From positions 186,001 through 250,000 of the forward strand of contig NZ_JACIEU010000007.1 in assembly GCF_014197035.1 (NCBI RefSeq): 64,000 nt of DNA, read 5' to 3'. A program made the translations under genes and the position numbers. The DNA comes from Sphingobium scionense. GTDB taxonomy: Bacteria; Pseudomonadota; Alphaproteobacteria; Sphingomonadales; Sphingomonadaceae. The notes below the pieces were generated by a model. That model had not been told where the DNA came from, searched no databases, and worked only from the letters and a program-made list of their open reading frames with translations. Shown piece by piece: positions 1 to 8,991 of the stretch; the stretch's first letter is position 1; each line of letters begins with the position of its first letter.

Positions 1-1368
1 GACGAGGCTGGCTTCGAGGCCGCCGCCGGGGCGGTTGGCGAGCTGGAGCGATCCGCCATGTTCGGCCATGATCGCGCGGACCAGGGCCAAGCCCAGGCCG
101 GCGCCGCCGGTCTCCCGGTTGCGCGAGCCTTCGAGCCGGGTGAAGGGCTCCATCATCTCGCCCATCTTGTCCTCGGCAATACCCGGCCCTTCGTCGGCCA
201 CGATGATGCGGATCGCGCCATCCTGATGCTGGACGCTGACATGGGCGCGGTCGCCATAGACGATCGCGTTTTCGATCAGGTTGCGCAGCGCACGGCGGAT
301 CTGCTGGGCGCGCACGAAGGCGACGGCGCGATCGCTGTCGATCATGTCGACCGGTGAACCCAGTTCGATGAAATCCTCCACGACGGCGTCGGCGAGCGAG
401 GTGAGGTCGACCTTCTGCGCGGTCTCGCTGCTGCGGCCGGCGCGGGCGAGCGAGAGGATGTCGTCGAGCATCCGGTTCATTTCCTCGATCGTCTGCGACA
501 TGCGGGCACGTTCGCCCTCATCCTCGACCGATTCGGTGCGGACGCGCAGCGAGGCGAGCGGGGTGCGCAGGTCATGGCCGATGGCGCCGAGCATCCGGTC
601 CTTTTCATCCAGCATGGCGATGATCCGCGCGCGCATGGCGTTGAAGGCGGTGGTGAGCTGGCGCACGTCGCCCGGTCCGCTTTCCTCGACCGGATCGGCC
701 AAGCCGGTCCTGGCGAACTGGCGGGCGGAGCCGGTCAGTTGCTTGAGCGGGCGGGCGAAGCGACGCCCCATCCACAGCAGCGGGATCAGCACGATGACAT
801 AGAGGATCAGCGTCTGGGCGACCAGCCAGCCGCCAAAGCGTGGCGGGCGGCTGCCGATGCGCGCCTCCGTCGACAGCCATTTGCCCGGCTCATATTCGAC
901 AGCAAGGGTCAGGCGACCGACACGATGGTCGCGCGGCGCTTCCCCGGTGGCGCGGCTGCGTATCTGTTCCCAGCGGCGCAGCGGCATGATGCGGCTATCC
1001 TCGGCCGCGGCGATCGCATGGACGGTGAGGCCGATATCCTCGAACATGGCGGCGGCGCGCGCCTCGACATCGGGGCGCGGCTTGCCGGTCAGGGTCGGGC
1101 GCGTCGTTGCAAAATCGACATTGCGACGATCCCGGTCACGATCCTCGCCCTGTTCCCGATTGTCCCGCCCCGGCCAGCGATCGGGCCGGACATCGAGCGC
1201 GTTGATGACGCGATAGACGACCGGCGCGGTCTGGCTGGTCAGCTCGACCCGGTTGCGTTCGCGCAGCAGCAGGCCGAAATTGATCGCCTGCGCCACGAAC
1301 AGCGCGATCGCGACCAGGACGATGATCTGTCCAACCAGGCTTTGCGGCCAAAGGCGCAGTTGCTTCAC
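1..1368 (-). CDS. Sensor histidine kinase, OmpR-partner type (3' end cut by window edge)
   Basis: Inner-membrane sensor kinase, 456 codons visible, with the C-terminus lost at the left edge. Reading the minus strand from a GTG at 1368 gives an N-terminal membrane segment (about residues 10-28), a periplasmic stretch rich in Arg and Asp, a second membrane segment (about 176-196), a HAMP-like linker, the dimerisation box GHDLRTPLASLR with the phospho-accepting His near residue 265, an N box (RNLIENA, about 358) and a G1 box (DEGPGIAED, about 390), then GGAGLGLALV. The GTG start overlaps the TGA of the response regulator upstream as GTGA, so the two are translationally coupled. The signal sensed is unknown. 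No typical ATG lies near the coupled start. Confidence 0.9.
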   Translation of the reverse strand, partial: MKQLRLWPQSLVGQIIVLVAIALFVAQAINFGLLLRERNRVELTSQTAPVVYRVINALDVRPDRWPGRDNREQGEDRDRDRRNVDFATTRPTLTGKPRPDVEARAAAMFEDIGLTVHAIAAAEDSRIMPLRRWEQIRSRATGEAPRDHRVGRLTLAVEYEPGKWLSTEARIGSRPPRFGGWLVAQTLILYVIVLIPLLWMGRRFARPLKQLTGSARQFARTGLADPVEESGPGDVRQLTTAFNAMRARIIAMLDEKDRMLGAIGHDLRTPLASLRVRTESVEDEGERARMSQTIEEMNRMLDDILSLARAGRSSETAQKVDLTSLADAVVEDFIELGSPVDMIDSDRAVAFVRAQQIRRALRNLIENAIVYGDRAHVSVQHQDGAIRIIVADEGPGIAEDKMGEMMEPFTRLEGSRNRETGGAGLGLALVRAIMAEHGGSLQLANRPGGGLEASLV

Positions 1369-2084
1369 AGTTTGCGGACCTCCGCAGACAGGGTGTAGCC
1401 GCCGCCCCAGACGGTCTTGATCAGCGTCGGGTTCTTGGCATCGGGCTCGATCTTCTTGCGCAGCCGGCTGATCTGGTTGTCGATCGCCCGGTCGAAGGCA
1501 TTGGCCTCGCGCCCCTGGGTGATGTCGAGCAACTGGTCGCGGCTGAGCACCTGATTGGGCCGGGTGGCGAAGGCCATCATCAGATTATATTCGGCGGTCG
1601 AGAGGGGCAGAGAGACGCCCTCGGCATCGACCAGGGTGCGTTCCTGCGTCTTCAGCAACCAGCCGGCAAAGGCATAGGTGGCGCCGTCGGGCGCGGTGAC
1701 GCGCTGGCCGCCGGTGGCGACGCGGCGGAAGATCACCTTGATACGGGCGACCAGTTCGCGCGGCGAAAAGGGTTTGAGCACATAATCGTCCGCCCCCATT
1801 TCCAGCCCGACGATGCGGTCGGTCTCTTCGGAGCGGGCGGTGAGCAGGATCACCGGAATCTCGCTGGTCTCGCGGATGTGGCGACAGAGCGACAGGCCAT
1901 CCTCGCCAGGCATCATGATGTCGAGGATGACGAGGTCGATGGCATTGGCGGCCAGACGCAGCCGCGCCTCCGCCGCATTCTCGACCGCCGTCACGCGGAA
2001 GCCGTTGCGGGAGAGATATTGGGCCAGCGGCTCGCGGATCGATCGCTCGTCATCGACGAGCAGGAGATGGGGTCGTTCGCTCAT
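1365..2084 (-). CDS. OmpR-family response regulator
   Basis: A 239-residue DNA-binding response regulator paired with the sensor kinase that follows it. The N-terminal receiver domain has the acidic pair D11/D12, the phospho-acceptor D55 in VILDIMMPGEDG and the conserved Lys in VLKPF near residue 105. The C-terminal winged-helix domain (about 135-235) contains the typical LSRDQLLD and DNQISRLRKKIE stretches and ends in VWGGGYTL. Length is standard for OmpR/PhoB regulators. The target genes cannot be read from the sequence. The neighbouring EF-hand protein gene lies 126 bases upstream in the same direction, so it could be co-regulated, but a stem-loop sits between them. Confidence 0.93.
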   Translation of the reverse strand: MSERPHLLLVDDERSIREPLAQYLSRNGFRVTAVENAAEARLRLAANAIDLVILDIMMPGEDGLSLCRHIRETSEIPVILLTARSEETDRIVGLEMGADDYVLKPFSPRELVARIKVIFRRVATGGQRVTAPDGATYAFAGWLLKTQERTLVDAEGVSLPLSTAEYNLMMAFATRPNQVLSRDQLLDITQGREANAFDRAIDNQISRLRKKIEPDAKNPTLIKTVWGGGYTLSAEVRKL

Positions 2085-2115
2085 GGTCCGCTTGTGTCAT
2101 GGGAGGGAATGGGTT

Positions 2116-2156
2116 GGAAGGGCGAAGGCGGCAGGGGGAACCGTCTTCGCCCTTCC
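2116..2156 (-). terminator. Stem-loop between the EF-hand gene and the two-component operon
   Basis: A perfect 12-base stem (ggaagggcgaag pairing with cttcgcccttcc) with a 17-base loop lies in the 126-base gap downstream of the EF-hand gene. No clear run of T follows on the minus strand, so termination is inferred from stem strength and position. Confidence 0.5.
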
Positions 2157-2210
2157 CGTTCTGGCCGACCTCCACCCACAAGGGGGCATGGGCGGGGCCG
2201 GCCGAGACGA

Positions 2211-2888
2211 TCAGTTGGCGGGCGGCGGCGGTGCCTGGTCGGGGCCGGGGCCACGGCCCGGACCACGATCATGGCCGCGACCGGGACCACGCATAGCCTG
2301 GCGGGCGGCCTTCATTTCCTCGGCCGTGACCTTGCCATCCTTGTTGGCGTCGGCCTTGTCGAACATGGCGAGCGGGCCGACCATGAATTCCGCCTTGGTC
2401 ATCGTGCCGTCCTTGTCGGCGTCACCGAAGCCGGGGCCACGGTGCATCATGCCGCGGCCGGGACCGCCATGGCCACGCCCACCCCAGCGCTTGCCGTCGG
2501 GGCCGCCGGGCTTGCCGGCTTCAGGGCCGCGATCGGCGCGAGGCTGGTGGCCGGCCTGATACTCGGCCTTGCTGATCTGGCCATTCTTGTCGGTGTCGAG
2601 CGCGGCGAAGCGTTCGTCCAGACGCTGCTGGCGGCGGATGTCGCGATCCTCCTTGGTCAGCTTGCCATCCTTGTTGGCGTCGAGCTGGGCAAAGCGGGCT
2701 TCGAGCGAGGCGGTCAGTTCCGCCTTGGTGATGGTGCCGTCCTTGTTGGCGTCGGCCATCATCATGGGACCACCGCGCATGCCGCGCGGCCCCGGACCAC
2801 CATCCTGCGCGAAGGCGACATGGGTGGCCGCCAGCCCGCCGACGAACAGCGAACCGACCGCGACGGTGGCGAAGAAATTGCGGAGCAT
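2211..2888 (-). CDS. Secreted calcium-binding protein with five EF-hands
   Basis: About 225 residues. The ATG at 2888 is chosen because a GGAAGGA ribosome site lies just upstream and the product then begins with a clean signal peptide (MLRNFFATVAVG... ending AFA-QDGG). The mature part carries five EF-hand loops of the DxNxDG type: ADANKDGTITKAE, LDANKDGKLTKED, LDTDKNGQISKAE, GDADKDGTMTKAE and ADANKDGKVTAEE. These are separated by Gly/Arg/Pro-rich linkers, and the tail is rich in GPGRG and ends PPPPAN. EF-hand proteins of this style are common, mostly uncharacterised, periplasmic proteins of sphingomonads. Calcium binding is inferred from the loops; the partner is unknown. Confidence 0.88.
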   Translation of the reverse strand: MLRNFFATVAVGSLFVGGLAATHVAFAQDGGPGPRGMRGGPMMMADANKDGTITKAELTASLEARFAQLDANKDGKLTKEDRDIRRQQRLDERFAALDTDKNGQISKAEYQAGHQPRADRGPEAGKPGGPDGKRWGGRGHGGPGRGMMHRGPGFGDADKDGTMTKAEFMVGPLAMFDKADANKDGKVTAEEMKAARQAMRGPGRGHDRGPGRGPGPDQAPPPPAN

Positions 2889-3023
2889 TGGGTCTTTCCT
2901 TCCAAGTTCAGTCGTGGATGTCGTGTCAACCATCCTTGACGTCGCTTATCGGCAAGACTTGTCCCGCAACTTTGTCATGTCACCCGATAAGTTGTCGCAA
3001 TTTGTATCTGGCGGAAAAGAGAA

Positions 3024-3057
3024 AGGCCCCGGCCCGCTCATGTGCGGACCGGGGCCT
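3024..3057 (-). terminator. Rho-independent terminator of argG
   Basis: Inverted repeat with arms aggccccgg and ccggggcct around a partly paired centre. On the minus strand it is followed by TTTCTCTTTT. It starts 27 bases after the argG stop, the usual place for an intrinsic terminator. Confidence 0.85.
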
Positions 3058-3083
3058 CCCCCGAAACATCAATGCCGCGCTAA

Positions 3084-4304
3084 TCAGAGGCCGTCACGGC
3101 GGCCCAGCAGGCGCAGGCGGAGCGCGTTGAGCTTGATGAAGCCCGCCGCGTCGCGCTGGTCATAGGCGCCGGCATCGTCTTCGAAGGTCACGACCTTCTC
3201 GCTGTAGAGCGTGTAGGGCGACTTGCGGCCGACGACATAGACGCCGCCCTTGTAGAGCTTGAGGCGGACCGTGCCAGTCACCTTTTCCTGGCTGTGATCG
3301 ATCGCAGCCTGGAGCATCTCGCGCTCGGGCGAGAACCAGAAGCCGTTATAGATCAGCTCGGCATATTTGGGGGCCAGCTCATCCTTCAGATGGGCAGCGC
3401 CACGGTCGAGCGTGATCTGCTCGATGCCGCGATGGGCGAGGTGATAGATGGTGCCGCCCGGCGTTTCGTACATGCCGCGCGACTTCATGCCGACGAAGCG
3501 GTTCTCGACCAGGTCGAGACGGCCAATGCCATGCTTGCGGCCATATTCGTTGAGGGTTTCGAGCAGCGTCGCCGGCGACATGCCGACGCCGTTGATGGCG
3601 ACGCCGTCGCCACGCTCAAAATCGATCGTGATATATTCGGGCGCGTCAGGCGCGTCTTCCGGGTTGACGGTGCGCGAATAGACGAAGTCCGGGGTCTCCT
3701 CCCACGGATCCTCCAGCACCTTGCCCTCGGAGCTGGTGTGCAGCATGTTCGCGTCGGTCGAGAACGGGCTTTCGCCACGCTTGTCGCGCGGGATTGGGAT
3801 CTGGTGCTGTTCGGCGAACTCGATCAGCCGGGTGCGGCTGGTCAGATCCCATTCGCGCCAGGGCGCGATCACCTTGATGTCGGGCTGCAGCGCGTAATAG
3901 CCCAGCTCAAAGCGGACCTGGTCATTGCCCTTGCCGGTGGCGCCATGGCTGACGGCGTCGGCGCCCAGCATCTTGGCGATCTCGATCTGGCGCTTTGCGA
4001 TCAGCGGACGGGCGATCGAGGTGCCGAGCAGGTAGAGGCCTTCATAGAGCGCATTGGAGCGCATCATCGGAAAGACATAGTCCTTCACGAATTCCTCGCG
4101 CAGGTCGTCGATGAAGATATGCTCTTCCTTGACGCCCATCAGGCGGGCCTTGGCACGGGCGGGTTCCAGTTCCTCGCCCTGGCCGAGATCGGCGGTGAAG
4201 GTGACGACTTCGCACTGATAGGTCTGCTGCAACCATTTCAGGATCACGCTGGTGTCGAGGCCGCCCGAAAAGGCGAGGACGATACGATTGATCTGGTCGG
4301 ACAT
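3084..4304 (-). CDS. argG: Argininosuccinate synthase
   Basis: A 406-residue cytoplasmic enzyme that joins citrulline and aspartate using ATP, the penultimate step of arginine biosynthesis. The N-terminal PP-loop is AFSGGLDTS. Further family landmarks are [11 protein letters not shown], the [15 protein letters not shown] stretch and PWREWDL. Length matches the type I enzyme of alphaproteobacteria. The reading frame stays open upstream, but the family begins at [15 protein letters not shown], so the ATG at 4304 is used. The gene is monocistronic: it is followed by its own terminator and preceded by a gene cluster with another terminator. Confidence 0.97.
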   Translation of the reverse strand: MSDQINRIVLAFSGGLDTSVILKWLQQTYQCEVVTFTADLGQGEELEPARAKARLMGVKEEHIFIDDLREEFVKDYVFPMMRSNALYEGLYLLGTSIARPLIAKRQIEIAKMLGADAVSHGATGKGNDQVRFELGYYALQPDIKVIAPWREWDLTSRTRLIEFAEQHQIPIPRDKRGESPFSTDANMLHTSSEGKVLEDPWEETPDFVYSRTVNPEDAPDAPEYITIDFERGDGVAINGVGMSPATLLETLNEYGRKHGIGRLDLVENRFVGMKSRGMYETPGGTIYHLAHRGIEQITLDRGAAHLKDELAPKYAELIYNGFWFSPEREMLQAAIDHSQEKVTGTVRLKLYKGGVYVVGRKSPYTLYSEKVVTFEDDAGAYDQRDAAGFIKLNALRLRLLGRRDGL

Positions 4305-4545
4305 GGTGGGCGACTCTTCATGCAGGCCAATATTGGCGTGGGATATAAACCGCGCGCCGGTAACAGGCGGGACGGGCCAGCGCAACAGCGCGACGGCGCC
4401 TGTTGGAGGCCGCGGGCCTTAACTTCCCATATTTCCCGCAGATTTTGACATAATCTTGCTGGACGCTGATCCTATCGGAAAGCGCGATCTTCTCCCCTGC
4501 CCGCTGCTTCTATCAGGCGAAGCGGACTGTAGGACAGGCAAGACA

Positions 4546-4575
4546 AAGGGGACGATGGCGGGCCACCGTCCCCTT
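4546..4575 (-). terminator. Rho-independent terminator
   Basis: Arms aaggggacg and cgtcccctt with a 12-base centre that can pair further (gtgg/ccat on the minus strand), followed on the minus strand by TTGTCTT. It lies 22 bases after the stop of the Pro/Ala-rich protein gene. Confidence 0.8.
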
Positions 4576-4597
4576 CTCCTTCAACGCGGAGCGCCGA

Positions 4598-5590
4598 TCA
4601 GTTGGTGCGCGGCTTGAACAGGCCCGGACGGGCGCGGTCGCTGCCGAAGCGATAGACGGTCTGGCTGCGATCGGTCGCCGCGGCGCTGGCCGGGGTTGCG
4701 ACCGGCGCGGCGCGGGCGACCGGATCGGCCGTGCGGAGCGCCTGCCGCTGGGCGAGCAGGAAATGCGCACGGCGGCGGCGGTTGCGCTGGGTCAGGAAGG
4801 GATTGTCGCGGCTGGGGGCAGCGGCGACCATCGCGTCGACATCGCCGGTGGGCGCCGGGGCAGCAGCCAGCGGGGTGCGCGCAGCAATCGGAGCAGCGGG
4901 TGCGAGGGGCATCGGCGCCGGGGCCGGGCCGGTTTCGATCGGCGCGATCATTTCACGCTCGGCCTCGACACGCTGACGCCGACGGCGGACGACAGCGGTG
5001 GCGCCAAGGCCGACCAGCAGCAGCGAACCGCCACCCAGCGCCAGCAGCAGCGCCGGATCGATCAGGGCCGAGGACTGTTCGGCCGGCGCGGCAGCCGGGG
5101 CCGGTTCGGCAACCGGGGTCACGGCGGCCGGTTCCGGAGCTGGCGTTGCGGCCGGGGCTACGGGCGCCGGCGCTTCGGTACGTTCAGCCGCAGCCGGGGT
5201 CGGAGCAGGCGCCGGAGCGGGTTCAGAAGCACGTTCAGACTGGCGGGCTTCCGCGCGGCGCGGTGCCGGGGTCGCAGGGGCAGCGCGGCTTTCCTGTGCG
5301 GCAGGCGCTTCAGGCTGCGGCTCCGGAGTCGGCGGGGCCTGTTGCACGACCGGCTGGCTGGGCTCGAAGACCGGCGCCGCCGGAGTCGCAGACGGTGTGG
5401 CAGGCGCTGCGGGTGCGGGCTCTGCCGCCGGCACCGCAGGCGCGATATCGACAGGCGCCGTTGACGGCGCCGTAGGCGCGGCCGGCGGGGGCGTCATCAT
5501 CTCCTGCGCCAGCAGGGGCGTTGCGGACAATGCCAGGACAGCGGCGATCGCGGCCGAGGCGGGACGGATGGATCGAATATTCTTGGTCAT
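4598..5590 (-). CDS. Pro/Ala-rich single-pass membrane protein, function unknown
   Basis: A 330-residue protein that I do not recognise as a characterised family. It has a signal peptide (residues 1-29, ending LLAQ), a long low-complexity periplasmic stretch of Pro, Ala and Glu (about 32-172) and one membrane helix at about 178-201 (PALLLALGGGSLLLVGLG). A RRRRQR stop-transfer cluster and a cytoplasmic tail of about 125 residues containing DNPFLTQRNRRRRA follow. The layout resembles a cell-envelope spacer or anchored protein. It is followed by its own terminator. The high Pro/Ala/Glu content produces long antisense open frames that are not genes. Confidence 0.75.
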   Translation of the reverse strand: MTKNIRSIRPASAAIAAVLALSATPLLAQEMMTPPPAAPTAPSTAPVDIAPAVPAAEPAPAAPATPSATPAAPVFEPSQPVVQQAPPTPEPQPEAPAAQESRAAPATPAPRRAEARQSERASEPAPAPAPTPAAAERTEAPAPVAPAATPAPEPAAVTPVAEPAPAAAPAEQSSALIDPALLLALGGGSLLLVGLGATAVVRRRRQRVEAEREMIAPIETGPAPAPMPLAPAAPIAARTPLAAAPAPTGDVDAMVAAAPSRDNPFLTQRNRRRRAHFLLAQRQALRTADPVARAAPVATPASAAATDRSQTVYRFGSDRARPGLFKPRTN

Positions 5591-5694
5591 AGCGATAGAT
5601 CAACCGCCGACCATCGCCATTCGCCTCAAACATATCGTCAAATGCGGGACGATCTGTTTTTCAATATCGATGAATTGAAAAATACCCTCTCAAT

Positions 5695-5710
5695 ATGAAT
5701 GGATATTCAT
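5695..5710. promoter_or_regulatory. Short palindrome upstream of the Pro/Ala-rich protein gene
   Basis: Arms atgaat and attcat with a 4-base spacer in an AT-rich 160-base gap, about 105 bases ahead of the start at 5590. It is a possible operator or simply part of the AT-rich promoter region. Confidence 0.25.
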
Positions 5711-5751
5711 TCCGAACATGAACAACAGATTTATATCATGACTTCACGACA

Positions 5752-5952
5752 TCAAGCATCGCCGTCAGACTTATCCTTATTTTCAAGGCGCGACCCATCC
5801 AGCAAAGACGCCTTGCGACGTGCTTCTTTCTCATCGGCAAGTTTCTGCGCCTTTGTCCGGCCGAACTTGGCGCGGTTGCTGTCTGCCGCCTGCGCCTTGT
5901 CCGCCCGATCCCTGGCCTTGCGCGCCAGACGAAAATTAATGACGTTGCTCAT
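5752..5952 (-). CDS. DUF4169 family small protein
   Basis: A 66-residue, highly charged protein. It matches the DUF4169 pattern: start MSNVINFRLARKARDR, central NRAKFGRTKAQK, and a terminal LDGSRLE stretch. Function is unknown in the family. The start at 5952 is supported by a GGAAG ribosome site. It is divergent from the LacI-type regulator across an 85-base gap. Confidence 0.85.
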   Translation of the reverse strand: MSNVINFRLARKARDRADKAQAADSNRAKFGRTKAQKLADEKEARRKASLLDGSRLENKDKSDGDA

Positions 5953-6037
5953 CTTCCACCCTTCCCACTATGAGGCATAATGCCATACCGCCCCATGGCG
6001 AGGCCAGCCGCCTTCGGACCGGCCCTATAGGAAAATC

Positions 6038-7033
6038 ATGCCCAGCATCCATGACGTCGCCGCCCTCGCCAAAGTCTCGATCAAGACGGTGTCCCGCGTT
6101 GTCAACAAGGCGCCCAACGTCAGCGACGAACTGCGCGAACGGGTGAATGCGGCGATCGAGCAGCTGGGTTATCGTCCCAACCAGTCGGCGCGGCGGCTGG
6201 CCGGTGGCCGGTCCTTCATGATCGCCTATCTCTACAGCAACCCCGCCCCCGCCTATACCGGCGGCATCCAGTCGGGCGCGGCGGCGCGCTGCCGCGACCT
6301 GGGCTATCATCTGGTGGTGGAGCCGATTTCCGATGCTGGCGAGGAGCGGATCGAAGTGCTGGACCGGCTGGTCGCGGCACTGCGCCCGGACGGCGTGTTC
6401 CTGGTGCCGCCGCTGTCCGACGACGCGCTGCTGCTCGACCGGCTGGTGGCGCTGAACCTGCCCTGCGCCCGGATCGCCGGCACGGCGGAGGCATCGAAGG
6501 GTGGCATCAACATGCCGACGCCCGAACATGCCGCCGGGCGGATGGTGGCCGATCATCTGACGACGCTCGGCCATCGGCGGATCGCGGTCATCACCCCGCC
6601 CCCGACCCACAAGGCGGCCTTGCAGCGCGTCGAGGGCTTTCGCGAGGGGATGGCGGCGGCCGGACTGCCGATCGACGACAGCCTGTTCATGCAGGGCAGT
6701 TTCGATTTCGCGTCCGGCATCGCCTGCGCGCAGGCGCTGTTGCAGCGGGATGACCGGCCGACCGCGATCTTTGCGACCAACGACCCGATGGCGCTGGGTG
6801 TGCTGACGCTGGCGCATGATCTGGGCCTGCGCGTGCCCGAGGATCTGTCCGTCGCCGGGTTTGACGACACGCCCGCGAGCCGCACCAGTTGGCCGCCGCT
6901 GACCACCGTGCGCCAGCCGCTGGACCATATGGGCCGCGCCGCGATCGACGCGCTGATCAACGGCCCGGGCGAACCGCCGCGCTTCACCTTCTCGCTGGTC
7001 GCGCGCGGCAGCACCGGACCAGCGCGCGAATGA
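6038..7033 (+). CDS. LacI-family transcriptional regulator
   Basis: A 331-residue repressor. The N-terminal helix-turn-helix and hinge helix are typical: IHDVAALAKVSIKTVSRVVN, then YRPNQSARRLAGGRS. The remaining 270 residues form the periplasmic-binding-protein-like effector domain, with DHLTTLGHRRIAVI and the closing PEDLSVAGFDDTP and TTVRQP stretches. No sugar-use operon lies next to it: the upstream gene is divergent DUF4169, and the downstream gene is the convergent sugar transferase 33 bases away. Its regulon is therefore elsewhere, or it acts on the adjacent EPS locus, which I cannot show. Confidence 0.92.
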   Translation: MPSIHDVAALAKVSIKTVSRVVNKAPNVSDELRERVNAAIEQLGYRPNQSARRLAGGRSFMIAYLYSNPAPAYTGGIQSGAAARCRDLGYHLVVEPISDAGEERIEVLDRLVAALRPDGVFLVPPLSDDALLLDRLVALNLPCARIAGTAEASKGGINMPTPEHAAGRMVADHLTTLGHRRIAVITPPPTHKAALQRVEGFREGMAAAGLPIDDSLFMQGSFDFASGIACAQALLQRDDRPTAIFATNDPMALGVLTLAHDLGLRVPEDLSVAGFDDTPASRTSWPPLTTVRQPLDHMGRAAIDALINGPGEPPRFTFSLVARGSTGPARE

Positions 7034-7066
7034 TCGCCTAGTCGGCCCGCATTTCCGGGCAGGACA

Positions 7067-8458
7067 TCAGAAAGCCTTCTGATGGACCAGCACGTTGAAG
7101 GTCCGCAGGAGGATGCCCACGTCGCGCGCCAGGCTCCAGCCGTGCAGATATTCCAGATCGGATTCGATCCGCCGCAAAATGTCGGCGCGGGTTTCGGTCG
7201 CGCCGCGAAAGCCCCGGATCTGCGCTAGGCCGGTAATGCCGGGCTTGAGCGCGTGGCGATGCCAATATTGACGATCGACCTGCCAGAAATAGGCGTCCTC
7301 CGCCGTCGATCCCAGCGCATGGGGGCGCGGGCCGACCAGGCTCATCTCGCCCAGCAGCACATTGAACAGTTGCGGCAGCTCATCGATGCTGGTGCGGCGG
7401 ATCAGGCGTCCGATCCGCGTCACCCGGTCGTCGCTCCGCCCGGTCGAGCGGCTACCTACGGCGTCGCCGCGATCCGCATGCATGCTGCGGAACTTGTAGA
7501 TACGGAACAGCCGGTTGCCGCGGCCGATCCGCTGTTGACGGAAGAAGATCGGCCCTGCGCTGTCGAACTTGATCGCGATCGCGACCAGCAGCAGCAGCGG
7601 CAACAGGGCGATGAGCAACGGCACGGTGAGAGCGATGTCAAGCAGCCGCTTGCTCGCCCGGTCCGCCAGGTTGAGCGGACCACGCGCAACCACCAGGGTC
7701 GGTGAACCCAGCCAGCCACCGACCGCCAGCGGCATGGTTTCGCCCACTTCCGGCACGACGACTTCGCCCTGGACATTGCTGCCCTTGAGTATCTGTGCCC
7801 AACTGGCGCGCCGCGCCGCCGGGCAGAGGACGATCGCCCGGTCATAATCGCGCAGCAACATGCCAAGTTGATGCAGCTTGAAGGGATCATCTTCCTCCGG
7901 CCGCAGTCCAATATGGCAGGCATCGATCACGGCCGCGTTGCCACAGTCATTGGGCAGCGCACAGCCATCCACGATCAATATCTCGGCCAGGAGCTGGCTG
8001 CCAAAGCGGCGGCGCACGGCATGGGCCACCAGCGATCGCTGCACCAGCAACAGCCCCAGGCTGCTCGCGAGTCCCGCAAGCACGGCCGAGCGCGGCACGA
8101 CATCGATCGCCTTGAGCGCGAACACCACCAGGAAGAAGAGCAGCATCGTGCCGCCCAACGCCAGCGTCACGGTGCGACAACTGATGGCCGCGCTGGTCAG
8201 GCAGGAGGCGGCATAAGCCTGACTGTGGAAAGCGATGATCGCGAAGACCGTCGCGCCGGCAGCCAGCGATGCGGCGATGTCGCCGCTCAATCCGGGCAGC
8301 GGCGAAATCCGGACGCCCGCGCCGAAACCGACGAACAGGGCCACGCCGTCCAGCATCACCAGCAGGAGGCAGAGCCACAGGCGCACATTACGCTTCACCA
8401 TTGGCGAGCGCGCGCGGTTGCCGGTTCGGACCTGCAATGCGAAATCTGGGTTTGGCAT
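7067..8458 (-). CDS. Undecaprenyl-phosphate sugar-1-phosphate transferase (GumD/WbaP type), EPS initiation
   Basis: A 463-residue membrane enzyme expected to move a hexose-1-phosphate from a UDP-sugar to undecaprenyl phosphate, the first step of EPS repeat-unit assembly. The N-terminal half has about five membrane segments (residues 20-140) and a Rossmann-like middle region. The C-terminal catalytic domain has the classic stretches [59 protein letters not shown] and [12 protein letters not shown]. The ATG at 8458 is preferred because AGAGAGGGG precedes it; an earlier in-frame ATG at 8503 lacks a ribosome site. The gene is separated from the rest of the EPS locus by the FixL/FixJ-like pair. 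Confidence 0.93.
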   Translation of the reverse strand: MPNPDFALQVRTGNRARSPMVKRNVRLWLCLLLVMLDGVALFVGFGAGVRISPLPGLSGDIAASLAAGATVFAIIAFHSQAYAASCLTSAAISCRTVTLALGGTMLLFFLVVFALKAIDVVPRSAVLAGLASSLGLLLVQRSLVAHAVRRRFGSQLLAEILIVDGCALPNDCGNAAVIDACHIGLRPEEDDPFKLHQLGMLLRDYDRAIVLCPAARRASWAQILKGSNVQGEVVVPEVGETMPLAVGGWLGSPTLVVARGPLNLADRASKRLLDIALTVPLLIALLPLLLLVAIAIKFDSAGPIFFRQQRIGRGNRLFRIYKFRSMHADRGDAVGSRSTGRSDDRVTRIGRLIRRTSIDELPQLFNVLLGEMSLVGPRPHALGSTAEDAYFWQVDRQYWHRHALKPGITGLAQIRGFRGATETRADILRRIESDLEYLHGWSLARDVGILLRTFNVLVHQKAF

Positions 8459-8764
8459 AGGGCTACCCCTCTCTTGTCGCCATGACGGCCCATGATCGGG
8501 CATCGACCGCCATCTGCCTGGGGAGGTTCAGGACCAGGCCCACCCCCGCACTGCTACAAAAGCACATAGGCAGCATGGACAATCAATCCGTGCCACTACC
8601 TATCATATTGAACCGCTTTATTTCATGCCATCATTTACAAAATAGACTCAGCACAATTCCACACAACAACAAATCAAGATTAATCACACGCTGTTTCTGT
8701 ATTGCTACGTATGGGAAAGGCGACCCATTCTTGCCATAACATAGCAAACGGAGCGAGGATCGGA
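8459..8764. other. AT-rich intergenic region between divergent genes
   Basis: About 306 bases between the sugar transferase (leftward) and a small membrane protein (rightward). The 8570-8700 portion is markedly AT-rich for this genome and probably holds the EPS initiation promoter. It contains aatcaagattaatcacac at 8672-8689, which resembles motifs in the divergent promoter at 19.03-19.08 kb. I see no gene here. Confidence 0.5.
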
Positions 8765-8986
8765 ATGCGCGTTGCCCTGACCATAGGTCTTGCGATCATC
8801 CTTTGCATATGGGTGTGCGGACTTGGTCGACTGTGGCGATTGCAGAGCGCCTCTCAGGCCAGTTTGAAGGTCGAACCGATCGACCGGTTGTTCGCGATAT
8901 TCTGGCTGCCGATCGCGATACTGGCGCTGATCGCGGCCCTGCCGCTGATGGCACGCCAGTGGCTGGCCCGCCGGCAGCGATATTGA
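8765..8986 (+). CDS. Small two-helix membrane protein, unknown function
   Basis: A 73-residue protein with an ATG at 8765 and GGAGCGAGGAT just upstream. Two hydrophobic segments (about residues 3-20, VALTIGLAIILCIWVCG, and 44-62, AIFWLPIAILALIAALPL) flank a short loop, and the C-terminus is Arg-rich (ARRQRY). I do not recognise a family. It is convergent with the FixJ-like gene, leaving only 5 bases between the stops. Confidence 0.6.
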   Translation: MRVALTIGLAIILCIWVCGLGRLWRLQSASQASLKVEPIDRLFAIFWLPIAILALIAALPLMARQWLARRQRY

Positions 8987-8991
8987 CATTC

